Shown piece by piece: positions 43,877 to 51,886 of a stretch of DNA of 64,000 bases. Position 1 is the first letter of the stretch, and the number at the start of each line of letters is the position of its first letter. The stretch is from Psychrilyobacter atlanticus DSM 19335 (lineage in GTDB: Bacteria; Fusobacteriota; Fusobacteriia; Fusobacteriales; Fusobacteriaceae), in NCBI RefSeq assembly GCF_000426625.1, contig NZ_KE384548.1, positions 186,001 to 250,000 of the forward strand, given 5' to 3'. The position numbers and the translations under genes are program-made. The notes under the pieces are model-generated. The model was not told the DNA's origin. It did no database searches and saw nothing but the letters and a program-made list of their open reading frames with translations.

Positions 43877-43902
43877 CCGGTTCTCCTTTTTTATTTTTTA
43901 AG

Positions 43903-44024
43903 TTGACTTTTAGTAATTATTAAGGTACTAATACTAGTGTATTGATATTATAGCTAGTAAATATTAATGCCATATGTTTCTTTCCTCAAAGAGTTCTTGT
44001 TGATTTTACAGGGGCTTTTTGTTT
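43903..44024 (+). ncRNA. Small RNA unit U4 (conserved-loop family)
   Basis: TTGACT (43,903-43,908), 17 bases, TACTAA (43,926-43,931), about 85 nt, then the hairpin AAAGAGTTC...GGGCTTTTT (43,988-44,020) with loop TTGATTTTA, followed by GTTTT. First of three tandem copies on the + strand. Confidence 0.6.
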
Positions 44025-44120
44025 TAGAGGATTATTATTTAATTTTTTAAATTCCTTCTTCTATCTTTCCTTCTGATTACTTGTCTTCAGGCATTTTGTT
44101 TTTTTTCTTTCATTTATTCC

Positions 44121-44238
44121 TTGACTTTTAGTATTTTTAAAGGTATTAATACTAATGTGCTAATATCAACACCCAGTAGTATTGGTACCATAATTTCTCA
44201 AAGAGCTCTTGTTGATTATACGAGAGCTCTTTGTTTTA
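44121..44238 (+). ncRNA. Small RNA unit U5 (conserved-loop family)
   Basis: TTGACT (44,121-44,126), 17 bases, TATTAA (44,144-44,149), about 80 nt, then AAAGAGCTC...GAGCTCTTT (44,200-44,232) with loop TTGATTATA and GTTTT. Confidence 0.6.
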
Positions 44239-44266
44239 ATAATATTTATTACTAAAAACTTTTAAG

Positions 44267-44384
44267 TTGACTTTTGTTTATCTTTGGAGTAATAAAATAG
44301 TGTAATACTGTTTATTAGACCAAACATAATTACAACCTTCAAAGTTAAAAAGTTCGCGTTGACTATACGTGGACTTTTTACTTT
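44267..44384 (+). ncRNA. Small RNA unit U6 (conserved-loop family)
   Basis: TTGACT (44,267-44,272), 17 bases, TAATAA (44,290-44,295), about 80 nt, then AAAAAGTTC...GGACTTTTT (44,347-44,379) with loop TTGACTATA. The hairpin ends just before the tube gene stop codon on the other strand. Confidence 0.6.
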
Positions 44385-44900
44385 TTATAGGAAATCATCA
44401 TTATCTAGATAATTGATACCATCTACTACAAATTTATTGTTAAGTTTATCAATATGAAGAGTTTCTATCTCATCTACAAATATTCTTAAACTAATTACTT
44501 CAAATTCTGCTTCTGTATCCATAGCTTTAGCTGTTTCTGCTTTTCCTAAGTTTTTGTTCTTAGGAGTTACTTTAGCCATGATTCTAATCTTTCTATTTTT
44601 CACCCTTCCTATAGGACTTCCTGGATCAGCCATCTGAAGATTACCTCTAAAAGCTAATTGATGCATGATAGGTGCAAGAAGTGTTGTAAATTGAGCATTA
44701 ACCGCTCTCTTCTTTATTTTCATTCCCATAGATTTAGTTAACCCGGCAATAGGAACTTCTAATTCTCCTGCTATTCCAGAACCTGTAACTGTATCGGTCA
44801 TAAACTGGATATTAGGTAATTCTACGTCTACTGTTCCTATTTCTTTTAATGCATTTAAATACAAACTAAATCCTTGTAGGGATATTGGAAATCCATTCAT
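44385..44900 (-). CDS. Phage major tail tube protein
   Basis: A 171-residue P2 FII-family tube protein, the inner pipe of the contractile tail. Signature features are LYLNALKEIGTVDVELPNI near the N terminus and KIRIMAKVTPK near residue 107. It overlaps the sheath gene by one base. Confidence 0.9.
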   Translation of the reverse strand: MNGFPISLQGFSLYLNALKEIGTVDVELPNIQFMTDTVTGSGIAGELEVPIAGLTKSMGMKIKKRAVNAQFTTLLAPIMHQLAFRGNLQMADPGSPIGRVKNRKIRIMAKVTPKNKNLGKAETAKAMDTEAEFEVISLRIFVDEIETLHIDKLNNKFVVDGINYLDNDDFL

Positions 44901-46348
44901 TACTTACCACCTCCAAATAGTTTCTTTAAGTATTCTGTATCATACTCTAGAGCTGATTCTATCTTTTCTGCTACTCCTACTGGAGTCATATATCTTTTAA
45001 AATTGTACTTTCCATCCATTAACTTAGTAGTTGGATTATCTTGTTTATTAAACTCGATCCTTCCGCCTAAAATGGCTCCTGTAGTTACTAATCCATTGTA
45101 GTAGTCGTTATAGCTGTCTACGATCTTATCCATTAGCTTATTATTAGCCGGCTTATCTACATCTAACCAGTAAGTCAGAGTAAAGTTGTTGTTATCCCAG
45201 ATAAACATCCTCTTACAAGAGATTGTATTATCTTTAATATCTCTATTAGCTGGATAACATCCAGTTCTATTCCCCCATAATCTCCAACCGTTATTAAAGT
45301 TAATAGAAGTTGCTACTCCATTATCATTTAGATAATCAGCCTGGGTTAATAGAAGATCTACTTCTGTTTTATTCTTCAGACAGATCCCTGTGATATTAAG
45401 AGGTTTATTAGATGGTGATTCATATGGGATATCTCCATTTTTAGTATCTACTGCATACATAGAAGCAGCTACTAAAGTAGAAAGGTGGTAAAGAGTTTTG
45501 TCGATTAATCCCATTGGCCAAAAATTATACAAATTTTCATGGATATAATTATTATCGTTTTTCCATGCAGTGACCTTGTTATACTTATCAATCGTTGTTG
45601 AATCTATATCGGCTAATGCTATGCCGGTAAAGACCTCATTGATACTTTTCATAGCAGATACAAGGACTGTCATTACCTTGCTCTTATCGGTCCATCCAGG
45701 GGCTAATCCGATGTTAGGAACCTTATTAAATTTAGGAAATACCTGATTTATCAGAGCTATTCCTTCGGTCTTTAGAGTAGTTGTATCAATCCCTCCTATA
45801 ACATCTGCTTCAGTTACTAAACCAGGTTTTAGTTTATCGTAGCTTACTTTTCCTGCGTTTAGAGTTCCTGCTAATGTTTCATCTGTAATTATGATACTTA
45901 CAGATCCATCCTCATTGAATACTGCTGTATATTTTTCTTTAGGAACTGGACTATCATCAGATTGTTTTAAAGATAAACTCGGTAACAAAATTCCTTTATC
46001 AGCTATAGTTCCTTTTTTCTTAGTAAATGTGATATCTCCATCACTAACTGCTTCCTTATGGGTAGCAGGATCCAAGACATTTATGAGAACTACTGGTCCT
46101 ACTTTAAATAACCTAAAAAATACATCTATAGCTTCACAAAGGGTATAACTCGCCCAATCATCTGAATATCCAAAGGCTTCTATAGCTTCTCTTTCTGAAT
46201 AACAAAGAACAGGTTTATTGATCTGAGGTGTCTTTGCTAAATTTACCGGTGCAGTTCCTATAATTACTGCGCAATTCCCACTTTCTATTACACTTGCTAT
46301 AGAGGTGGAGGTTTCACTTGTTTTTACTCCATGATTTATATTTCCCAT
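44900..46348 (-). CDS. Phage tail sheath protein
   Basis: A 482-residue P2 FI/Mu L-type sheath. HGVKTSETSTSIASVIES at the N terminus and IGTAPVN near residue 32 mark the family, with the conserved C-terminal handshake region (GGRIEFNKQDNP). Contraction of the sheath drives the tube through the envelope. It shares one base with the gene at 46,348. Confidence 0.93.
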   Translation of the reverse strand: MGNINHGVKTSETSTSIASVIESGNCAVIIGTAPVNLAKTPQINKPVLCYSEREAIEAFGYSDDWASYTLCEAIDVFFRLFKVGPVVLINVLDPATHKEAVSDGDITFTKKKGTIADKGILLPSLSLKQSDDSPVPKEKYTAVFNEDGSVSIIITDETLAGTLNAGKVSYDKLKPGLVTEADVIGGIDTTTLKTEGIALINQVFPKFNKVPNIGLAPGWTDKSKVMTVLVSAMKSINEVFTGIALADIDSTTIDKYNKVTAWKNDNNYIHENLYNFWPMGLIDKTLYHLSTLVAASMYAVDTKNGDIPYESPSNKPLNITGICLKNKTEVDLLLTQADYLNDNGVATSINFNNGWRLWGNRTGCYPANRDIKDNTISCKRMFIWDNNNFTLTYWLDVDKPANNKLMDKIVDSYNDYYNGLVTTGAILGGRIEFNKQDNPTTKLMDGKYNFKRYMTPVGVAEKIESALEYDTEYLKKLFGGGK

Positions 46349-46641
46349 TAGCTTAATACCTCCTCTAATGCTTTATTAAAAAGGATATTTGTTATAGTTC
46401 CTGGTTGATCTATTTCATTTAAAGATTCAACATATTTATCTTCAGAAACAAATAGAGGAGCTATAGATGGATATTTTTCTTTTAATTTCTCTATTTCTTC
46501 AGGGAGATTTCCTCGAAAGATAGTTCCTTTATCTAAAATCCCTCTTTGGACTCCTGGACCTATATAAAATATGCTCACTTTTTTTATCTCTTTTGGTTCT
46601 TCTATTTTTTTCTTTTTAGATTCTTTTTTTACTGCCATCAT
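46348..46641 (-). CDS. Small phage protein before the sheath gene
   Basis: A 97-residue protein with a lysine-rich N terminus (VKKESKKKKIEEPKEIKK) and no recognised domain. It sits where Mu-like phages encode a small DUF2635-type protein before the sheath; that parallel is positional only. Confidence 0.6.
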   Translation of the reverse strand: MMAVKKESKKKKIEEPKEIKKVSIFYIGPGVQRGILDKGTIFRGNLPEEIEKLKEKYPSIAPLFVSEDKYVESLNEIDQPGTITNILFNKALEEVLS

Positions 46642-46647
46642 TCCTCC

Positions 46648-47127
46648 CTACAGATAGTCATCTTGTGGCTGTGTTACTGCTATTTCAAAGGTACATTTAG
46701 TCTCACCGAGGTAATGGGGGAACTCAATCTCTCCATAGACTTCATGTTTCATAGATCTCTTTAATATCCCAAACTGAAAATTGGTATCTTTAAAGAAATC
46801 TTCCCTGATCTTATCTATCACTGAGAGTACATCCCAATGACCAGTTGCATGTGTCAATTTAACTAAAGGTCTACTCTTTTCCCTTTCTCTACTTAACCCA
46901 ATAGTTCCATATAAGATATTAATATCTGCAATACCGCTTAATTCTTTATCTTCAATATGGGTAGTTTGAATTAATATATATGGTTCTCCTCTCACTGCTG
47001 ATTTAGGCAGTGCGCCTGTTTCAACTAGTGGTAAGACAAATTCACCTTTATCGTTTATTAACTGAATACCTTTTACTGCTTCAGTTATTCGTCTTTTTAT
47101 CTCTTGTTCTAAATTTCTTACTGACAT
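46648..47127 (-). CDS. Tail completion/terminator-like phage protein
   Basis: A 159-residue protein just upstream of the sheath. Its size, position and mixed beta pattern suggest a tail terminator or Mu gp37 (DUF1834)-like role at the head-tail interface. Not firmly assigned. Confidence 0.6.
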   Translation of the reverse strand: MSVRNLEQEIKRRITEAVKGIQLINDKGEFVLPLVETGALPKSAVRGEPYILIQTTHIEDKELSGIADINILYGTIGLSREREKSRPLVKLTHATGHWDVLSVIDKIREDFFKDTNFQFGILKRSMKHEVYGEIEFPHYLGETKCTFEIAVTQPQDDYL

Positions 47128-47231
47128 GGCTTCTCCTTTTTATTGATATTTATTGGCGGGGATTCTTTAACGACATTTGAAATATCTTTAACAGTATTTA
47201 AAATTTCCTTACCTATATTTTTAGTTGACAT
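47118..47231 (-). CDS. Small phage protein (37 residues)
   Basis: Encodes MSTKNIGKEILNTVKDISNV followed by VKESPPININKKEKPCQ. AAGGAGG lies seven bases before ATG, and the stop overlaps the start of the next gene, so it is coupled to it. It follows the SPFH gene directly. Function unknown; it is too short for most automatic calls. Confidence 0.6.
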   Translation of the reverse strand: MSTKNIGKEILNTVKDISNVVKESPPININKKEKPCQ

Positions 47232-47240
47232 AATGCCTCC

Positions 47241-48134
47241 TTAGTTTCTAATATCTATTATTGGAGTTCCTCCAGAAGTAACTTGCGGTAATTCTCCATT
47301 CCATCTTAGGGTTTGTTCATATCTAATTAATTCATCTGATAAAGATTTTTTCTTTAGATCATTGGCTTTAGATTGGGCTTTAGCTACAGTTAATATTCTC
47401 TCTGCTTCAGCTTTAGCTTGAATTAATTTAACATTTGCTTTTCCTTGCTCCTGGATAGCATTTCTTTCAGCTTCAATTTGAGCTTTTTGTTTTTCAATCT
47501 TTTGTCTTTCTAATTCTTGTTGTGTATTTACTCTTTGTTGAATAACTGTAGCAGTGGCTTTATCTAGTCCTATTCTTGAGAAATTAACAGATTCAATGAT
47601 TATTCCATCTTTAGCAAACTTTTCTTTAATATGCTGATAAGCCTTTAAGTTTAGATCTGCCCGTTTAGATCCATAAATATCAAGGACACTAAATTTAGAA
47701 GTTACCTCGGAAACATATGCTTTTATCTTTACTCTGGTATATGTATTCTGAATAAGTTCTCCACTTTTACCTTTAAATCGAGTAAATATTTTAGCAACTT
47801 TATTTTCATCATATCTATATGAATATTCTAAATCTACATTTACCATCTTTCCATCTGAAGTAGGAACTATAAAGGAATCATTATCTTCTGAACCTTCCCT
47901 TTCATCTGCAGATAAATATGCTTGTTCTGTTCCTACGGTATATTCTGTTACATTTTTAAAAGGATTGATAAGGTTGTATCCTTGGGTTAACACCTTTTCT
48001 TGAACTCCTCCATTAGGGCTATAAACAACACCTACATATCCTGCGGATATTCTATGACATGATTTAGTCATCATTAATATCGCCATAACTATTACAATCA
48101 TTACCGCACTTGTTTTTTTTCCATTAATTATCAT
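47241..48134 (-). CDS. SPFH/prohibitin-like membrane protein in the phage
   Basis: A 297-residue SPFH (band 7) protein. One N-terminal membrane helix (residues 9-26) is followed by YVGVVYSPNGGVQEKVLTQG and FNPFK-type sequence at the start of the SPFH domain. A long coiled coil rich in Glu, Ala, Lys and Gln (about residues 195-265) and SGGTPIIDI follow. The fold forms membrane rings, as in prohibitin, HflK/HflC and stomatin. It is embedded between a minor tail protein and the tail terminator-like gene, an unexpected place. Possible roles are control of a membrane protease such as FtsH, exclusion of other phages or a membrane scaffold during lysis. None is shown by sequence. Confidence 0.88.
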   Translation of the reverse strand: MIINGKKTSAVMIVIVMAILMMTKSCHRISAGYVGVVYSPNGGVQEKVLTQGYNLINPFKNVTEYTVGTEQAYLSADEREGSEDNDSFIVPTSDGKMVNVDLEYSYRYDENKVAKIFTRFKGKSGELIQNTYTRVKIKAYVSEVTSKFSVLDIYGSKRADLNLKAYQHIKEKFAKDGIIIESVNFSRIGLDKATATVIQQRVNTQQELERQKIEKQKAQIEAERNAIQEQGKANVKLIQAKAEAERILTVAKAQSKANDLKKKSLSDELIRYEQTLRWNGELPQVTSGGTPIIDIRN

Positions 48135-48151
48135 TTTTGTCCTCCTAATTT

Positions 48152-48703
48152 TTATTTTTCAAAGAATTTTTCTACTTGTGTTCCTAGGTTCTTTTCTAGT
48201 TTTTCTTGGATAAGCTCCTCTATAAATTCAATTACATTATTTGTTTCTAGCATCCCACCGGTAGAGTATCCTCTTTGTAAACTAATGGGATTTCTTTTCT
48301 TCCCGTCTCTTCTGAATACCTGAACATTCCCAGGTTGATTCTTGGGAGCATTAACAAATCCTCTTTTTAGTTCTTTAAGTCCACCGCTCCTGCTTTGAGC
48401 TACTTTGATAGGACCGTTACTTGGGATATCTACTTTAAATCTTTTAAGAGTAAAAGTATCCTTTTTCCTGTTATTTTTAACCTGGGCTACTGTGTTGCTT
48501 TCACTGGCTTTTTTTATCGTGATACTGGCATTTATAGGTTTCTTGTCAATATAGAATTCATCTATAATACGACTAACTATATCTCTTTTAGCTTCCAGGG
48601 CTGCCTTATTAGCAGCCCCTGAAACTACACTTTCAATACCATCTGTTATTCCCTCTAGTTCCTTTGTTATTTTAGCGAGTAACTTGCTATCTATTTCAAT
48701 CAT
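48152..48703 (-). CDS. Minor tail protein Z / head-tail joining protein
   Basis: A 183-residue protein resembling the lambda gpZ family (AKRDIVSRIIDEFYIDKKPI; a basic middle with FRRDGKKRNPI). It joins the capsid-proximal end of the tail. It lies downstream of the FII-like joining protein as in lambda. Confidence 0.75.
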   Translation of the reverse strand: MIEIDSKLLAKITKELEGITDGIESVVSGAANKAALEAKRDIVSRIIDEFYIDKKPINASITIKKASESNTVAQVKNNRKKDTFTLKRFKVDIPSNGPIKVAQSRSGGLKELKRGFVNAPKNQPGNVQVFRRDGKKRNPISLQRGYSTGGMLETNNVIEFIEELIQEKLEKNLGTQVEKFFEK

Positions 48704-48724
48704 AAAATTTCACCTTTAGTAGAA

Positions 48725-49042
48725 TTATCTATAATTAATAGCTATATCTATTCGGTATGTATTCCCTAGATCTTCTATGTCTATAATCTCATAAGAAACA
48801 TCATCCATCTCTACTCTGTCGTTAGGGGCTAAATTTGATGGGAAGTCTGTTTTTCTAATAGATACGCATATCCCATTGGTATAGATCCCCATCTGTTCAG
48901 CTTTACCTTTGTATTTTGTCCTGAAGGTTTCAGATGATTTAACTACTACTATTTCATTACCTTCAAAGATAACTTTTTCTCCTATTTCTTCAGGATCAAA
49001 GAAAAGATCTAGATCCTCATCCATCAGATCTTTAAAGTTCAT
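48725..49042 (-). CDS. Head-tail joining protein (FII-like)
   Basis: A 105-residue protein in the position of lambda gpFII, with a beta-rich sequence (VSIRKTDFPSNLAPNDRVEM, VSYEIIDIEDL). It likely forms the ring where the tail attaches. It overlaps the preceding gene by 11 bases. Confidence 0.7.
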   Translation of the reverse strand: MNFKDLMDEDLDLFFDPEEIGEKVIFEGNEIVVVKSSETFRTKYKGKAEQMGIYTNGICVSIRKTDFPSNLAPNDRVEMDDVSYEIIDIEDLGNTYRIDIAINYR

Positions 49043-49343
49043 CTTCAGCCTCCATAATTGCTTCTATGATCTCAGCTTTTTTAGTCACCTTTAACTCTAG
49101 TTCCATATCCACTGCAATCTCTTTTAGATCTGCGACATTTAATTCATCTAATTCTTTTCGTCTTTTTTCTTGTGCTAATTCTTCAGGAGTTTTCTTCTCC
49201 TGGAAGTGAGACTTTTTTTCAGTTACAAAATCAGATTTAATTAGATCGACTGCATCTTTATCTTCTAATTCTATAACTGTGCCTGGCTTATATGTTTTCC
49301 CTTTATATTCAATGGCTGTTAATTTAACTTTACATTTTTTCAT
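49032..49343 (-). CDS. Head module protein with LEM/SAP-like C terminus
   Basis: A 103-residue protein. The N-terminal part is beta-rich (YKGKTYKPGTVIELEDKDA); the C-terminal 35 residues (LNVADLKEIAVDMELELKVT) fit a small helix-extended-helix domain seen in phage head completion proteins. It lies directly after the capsid gene and probably takes the place of lambda gpFI. Confidence 0.6.
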   Translation of the reverse strand: MKKCKVKLTAIEYKGKTYKPGTVIELEDKDAVDLIKSDFVTEKKSHFQEKKTPEELAQEKRRKELDELNVADLKEIAVDMELELKVTKKAEIIEAIMEAEDEL

Positions 49344-49353
49344 TGTTACCTCC

Positions 49354-50382
49354 CTATATTACTTTAGCTGCAATCCAGCCTTGAGCATCTTCCGGTATGA
49401 TTAATGGTGAAGATCTGATTTCTAATAGATCTGTATTACCTTCAGATGAAGGAACAGTTTTTACTGCTTCTTTTCCAACAAATATCTTTGCTCTATCTGT
49501 GATCTTTTCTCTGAATGGGAAACTTCCATAATTTACTCTAAAACTCTTGGCTTTGAAGTATAAAAGTGTTCCATCTGGCAAGATAGGTTCTTCAGTAGGT
49601 TTACCGTATTCCTTTACCCAATCCATGTATGAATAGATCTTGGTATCTATCTCTGGAATATACCCAATGTATGAAACTCCTGGTTCTTTTTCCTTTGGTT
49701 TAAGATTGATAAGAGTGTCGTTGAGGATCTTTATCTTTTCCATCAAAGTTTTGTTGTTGATAATAGATCTAGCTACATCTGGGGTAACTATCACTGTATC
49801 AACTACATTTCCTGTGTTCTTTTGAACCTCAAGTTTTTGATTACTTAACCATCCAATGATATCTGAACCTTCTGCATCAAACTTATCCGATCCAGTTAAT
49901 ACCTTTAATGCAAAATCTCCATATCTGATACCTTCTTTTCCATTACCCATTGGAAATACTCCAGTCATTATCAATTGAGATAATGCCCAAATCTTAGTTC
50001 TATGGGCTATTGTTTTTAATGTCTTTAAATCTTCAGCTACTTGTTTCTTTAAGATCTTATTCAGATCTTTTTTACCAGTAACATAGATTCCTTCACCAAA
50101 TTGCTGCTGATATGCTGAGTCAGCAGTTGCAGGTATCTTCAATGAGATAAATGGAGGTTTGTATCTTTCAACTGCAAACCCATCTCTTTCGATAAGGATT
50201 CCATTAGACATAGGACCTACAAATGCTGCTCTTACTCTTCCATTGTCCTTAGAGTGGATTTCTATCTCTTGGACTACTTCCTCTATCTCTTTACCAATTA
50301 GAATATTCCAAAGAAAATTAACTGGTCTTTTTACTCTTTCTATTGCTGCGGTTATCTTTCTCGCCTCATATGGTCCTGGCAT
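49354..50382 (-). CDS. Major capsid protein (lambda gpE family)
   Basis: A 342-residue HK97-fold capsid protein of the lambda gpE type. Typical signs are VKRPVNFLWNILIG near the N terminus, PPFISLKIPATADSAYQQQF near residue 92 and the C-terminal stretch FREKITDRAKIFVGKEA. It follows the decoration protein as in lambda. Confidence 0.9.
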   Translation of the reverse strand: MPGPYEARKITAAIERVKRPVNFLWNILIGKEIEEVVQEIEIHSKDNGRVRAAFVGPMSNGILIERDGFAVERYKPPFISLKIPATADSAYQQQFGEGIYVTGKKDLNKILKKQVAEDLKTLKTIAHRTKIWALSQLIMTGVFPMGNGKEGIRYGDFALKVLTGSDKFDAEGSDIIGWLSNQKLEVQKNTGNVVDTVIVTPDVARSIINNKTLMEKIKILNDTLINLKPKEKEPGVSYIGYIPEIDTKIYSYMDWVKEYGKPTEEPILPDGTLLYFKAKSFRVNYGSFPFREKITDRAKIFVGKEAVKTVPSSEGNTDLLEIRSSPLIIPEDAQGWIAAKVI

Positions 50383-50413
50383 TATTAATCACTCCTTTTG
50401 TTATTTAAATTTT

Positions 50414-50737
50414 TTATCTCATATAGATATTTTTAGGAATACCATTTATTCTTATTTTTTCTATATCTGTAGCATCTTCTTTGATAACTCCACTTTTATA
50501 GAACATTCCACTAACATAAACCATTGCTGTTTCAGTTGTTTTGACTTCTACATTTTCACTTAATACTCCAAAGAACTTAGTTTCATCTGTACACTTTGAT
50601 AGCTTTAAAGTAGTGGGATCTAATTCTAAGAGCATCCCTCTAGTATAAGTTCCTGCAACAAATCCCATAGGTTCTACTAGGTAGGGAACTACTCCTCCGG
50701 CTTTCAGGTTTTCAGGCATTATTTTTTCTTTTTCCAT
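50414..50737 (-). CDS. Head decoration protein (gpD-like)
   Basis: A 107-residue protein in the place of lambda gpD, which stabilises the expanded head. GTYTRGMLLELDPTT and VYVSGMFYKSGV match the family pattern. Confidence 0.8.
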   Translation of the reverse strand: MEKEKIMPENLKAGGVVPYLVEPMGFVAGTYTRGMLLELDPTTLKLSKCTDETKFFGVLSENVEVKTTETAMVYVSGMFYKSGVIKEDATDIEKIRINGIPKNIYMR

Positions 50738-50752
50738 TTAAAATCACTCTCC

Positions 50753-51886
50753 TTATTCGATCCCATTTGCTAACGCTACTATGTCATCAATCTCTTCTTC
50801 TTCCTGCTTGATCTTCATCTCTTCTGGAGTCATTCCATCTAATATTTGTTCTTGGACTCCTCCAGCTTTTGCATCATCGATCTTGTTTAGCAAAATTTCC
50901 ATTTTATTCTCAGGTTTAGGTGGAACTTCAACATTTTTAGGTTGAGTTGCCATCTCTTGAAGAATATCAGTCATTAATTCTTGGTTTGTAGACTCTATAG
51001 GAGTTTCAAATTTAGCTTTTTGAATACATTCTAATGGTCTTCCTGCCCTTTGTTCTATTGTTTCTAGGTTTTGAATTCTTGTTCTTTCCTGGCTAACTCC
51101 TACTTGAACTATTTGTTTATATAGTTCCGGATGTTCTTGCATTAATTGCTCTAAACTCATTTCATCAACTCCCTCTGTATTTTTTAAATTCTTGTTTATT
51201 GGATTTTCTATTTTCTTCATACTATTTTTAATATTTTCTTTTTCTAAAAATTCATCTAGATTTTTAAATTCTGAAACATTTAAAATTTCTTCAGTACCGC
51301 ACATAAGCATATTATTCTGAAAACTCATTTGAGCTTTGCTTTCACTCTCTATGTTAGTTACAAAACCATGTGCTAAAGCGGTCTTAGCGGTCATCCAGGT
51401 AGTTGCATCCATTTTCTCTATAAGATCGTCACGAGTGATATTAACTTTGCTTAAATAGGCTTCTATGGACACTTCTCTAAATTGATCTAGATCATCAGCT
51501 TGCTTTCTAAGTTCTTTAGCTTCTCCACCAGTCGCTCCATAATATGGATTGTGGATCATCATCATAGAAACCTTGCTCATATGTATCGTGTCTCCTGCCA
51601 TGGCTACCACAGTGGCAATAGAGGCGCAAATACCATCGATAAATATATTTACTTTAGCTGGATGCCTTTTTAAACTGTTGTATATAGCGCATCCTGCAAA
51701 TACTCCGCCACCACGAGAATTGATTCTGACATCTATCTCACTGATATCTCCTAATGCATCTAATTCTTCATTTATGTTTTTAGGAGTAGCATCAGCAAAC
51801 CAACCCTCACCTACTACTCCATAGATTCTTATCTCCGCTTTCTTTTTGCTTATCATTACCGCATTAAGTAAGTTCATCTTCCTCAC
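50753..51886 (-). CDS. ClpP-like prohead protease/scaffold
   Basis: A 377-residue fusion of a ClpP-fold serine protease and a scaffold tail. The protease has RINSRGGGVFAG near residue 55, the nucleophile in GICASIATVVAMAG and His in MMMIHNPYYGATGG. The C-terminal half (after about residue 240) is helical and Gln/Glu-rich, as expected of a scaffold. An internal ATG (MSLEQLMQEHP) with GGAG could yield scaffold alone. It overlaps the portal gene by 23 bases. Confidence 0.9.
   Translation of the reverse strand: MRKMNLLNAVMISKKKAEIRIYGVVGEGWFADATPKNINEELDALGDISEIDVRINSRGGGVFAGCAIYNSLKRHPAKVNIFIDGICASIATVVAMAGDTIHMSKVSMMMIHNPYYGATGGEAKELRKQADDLDQFREVSIEAYLSKVNITRDDLIEKMDATTWMTAKTALAHGFVTNIESESKAQMSFQNNMLMCGTEEILNVSEFKNLDEFLEKENIKNSMKKIENPINKNLKNTEGVDEMSLEQLMQEHPELYKQIVQVGVSQERTRIQNLETIEQRAGRPLECIQKAKFETPIESTNQELMTDILQEMATQPKNVEVPPKPENKMEILLNKIDDAKAGGVQEQILDGMTPEEMKIKQEEEEIDDIVALANGIE

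Noticed and set aside
43903-44384. The three repeats as a CRISPR array
   Set aside because: Units are about 120-220 bases apart, not uniform, lack constant direct repeats and spacers, and each has promoter-like and terminator features. No cas genes are present.
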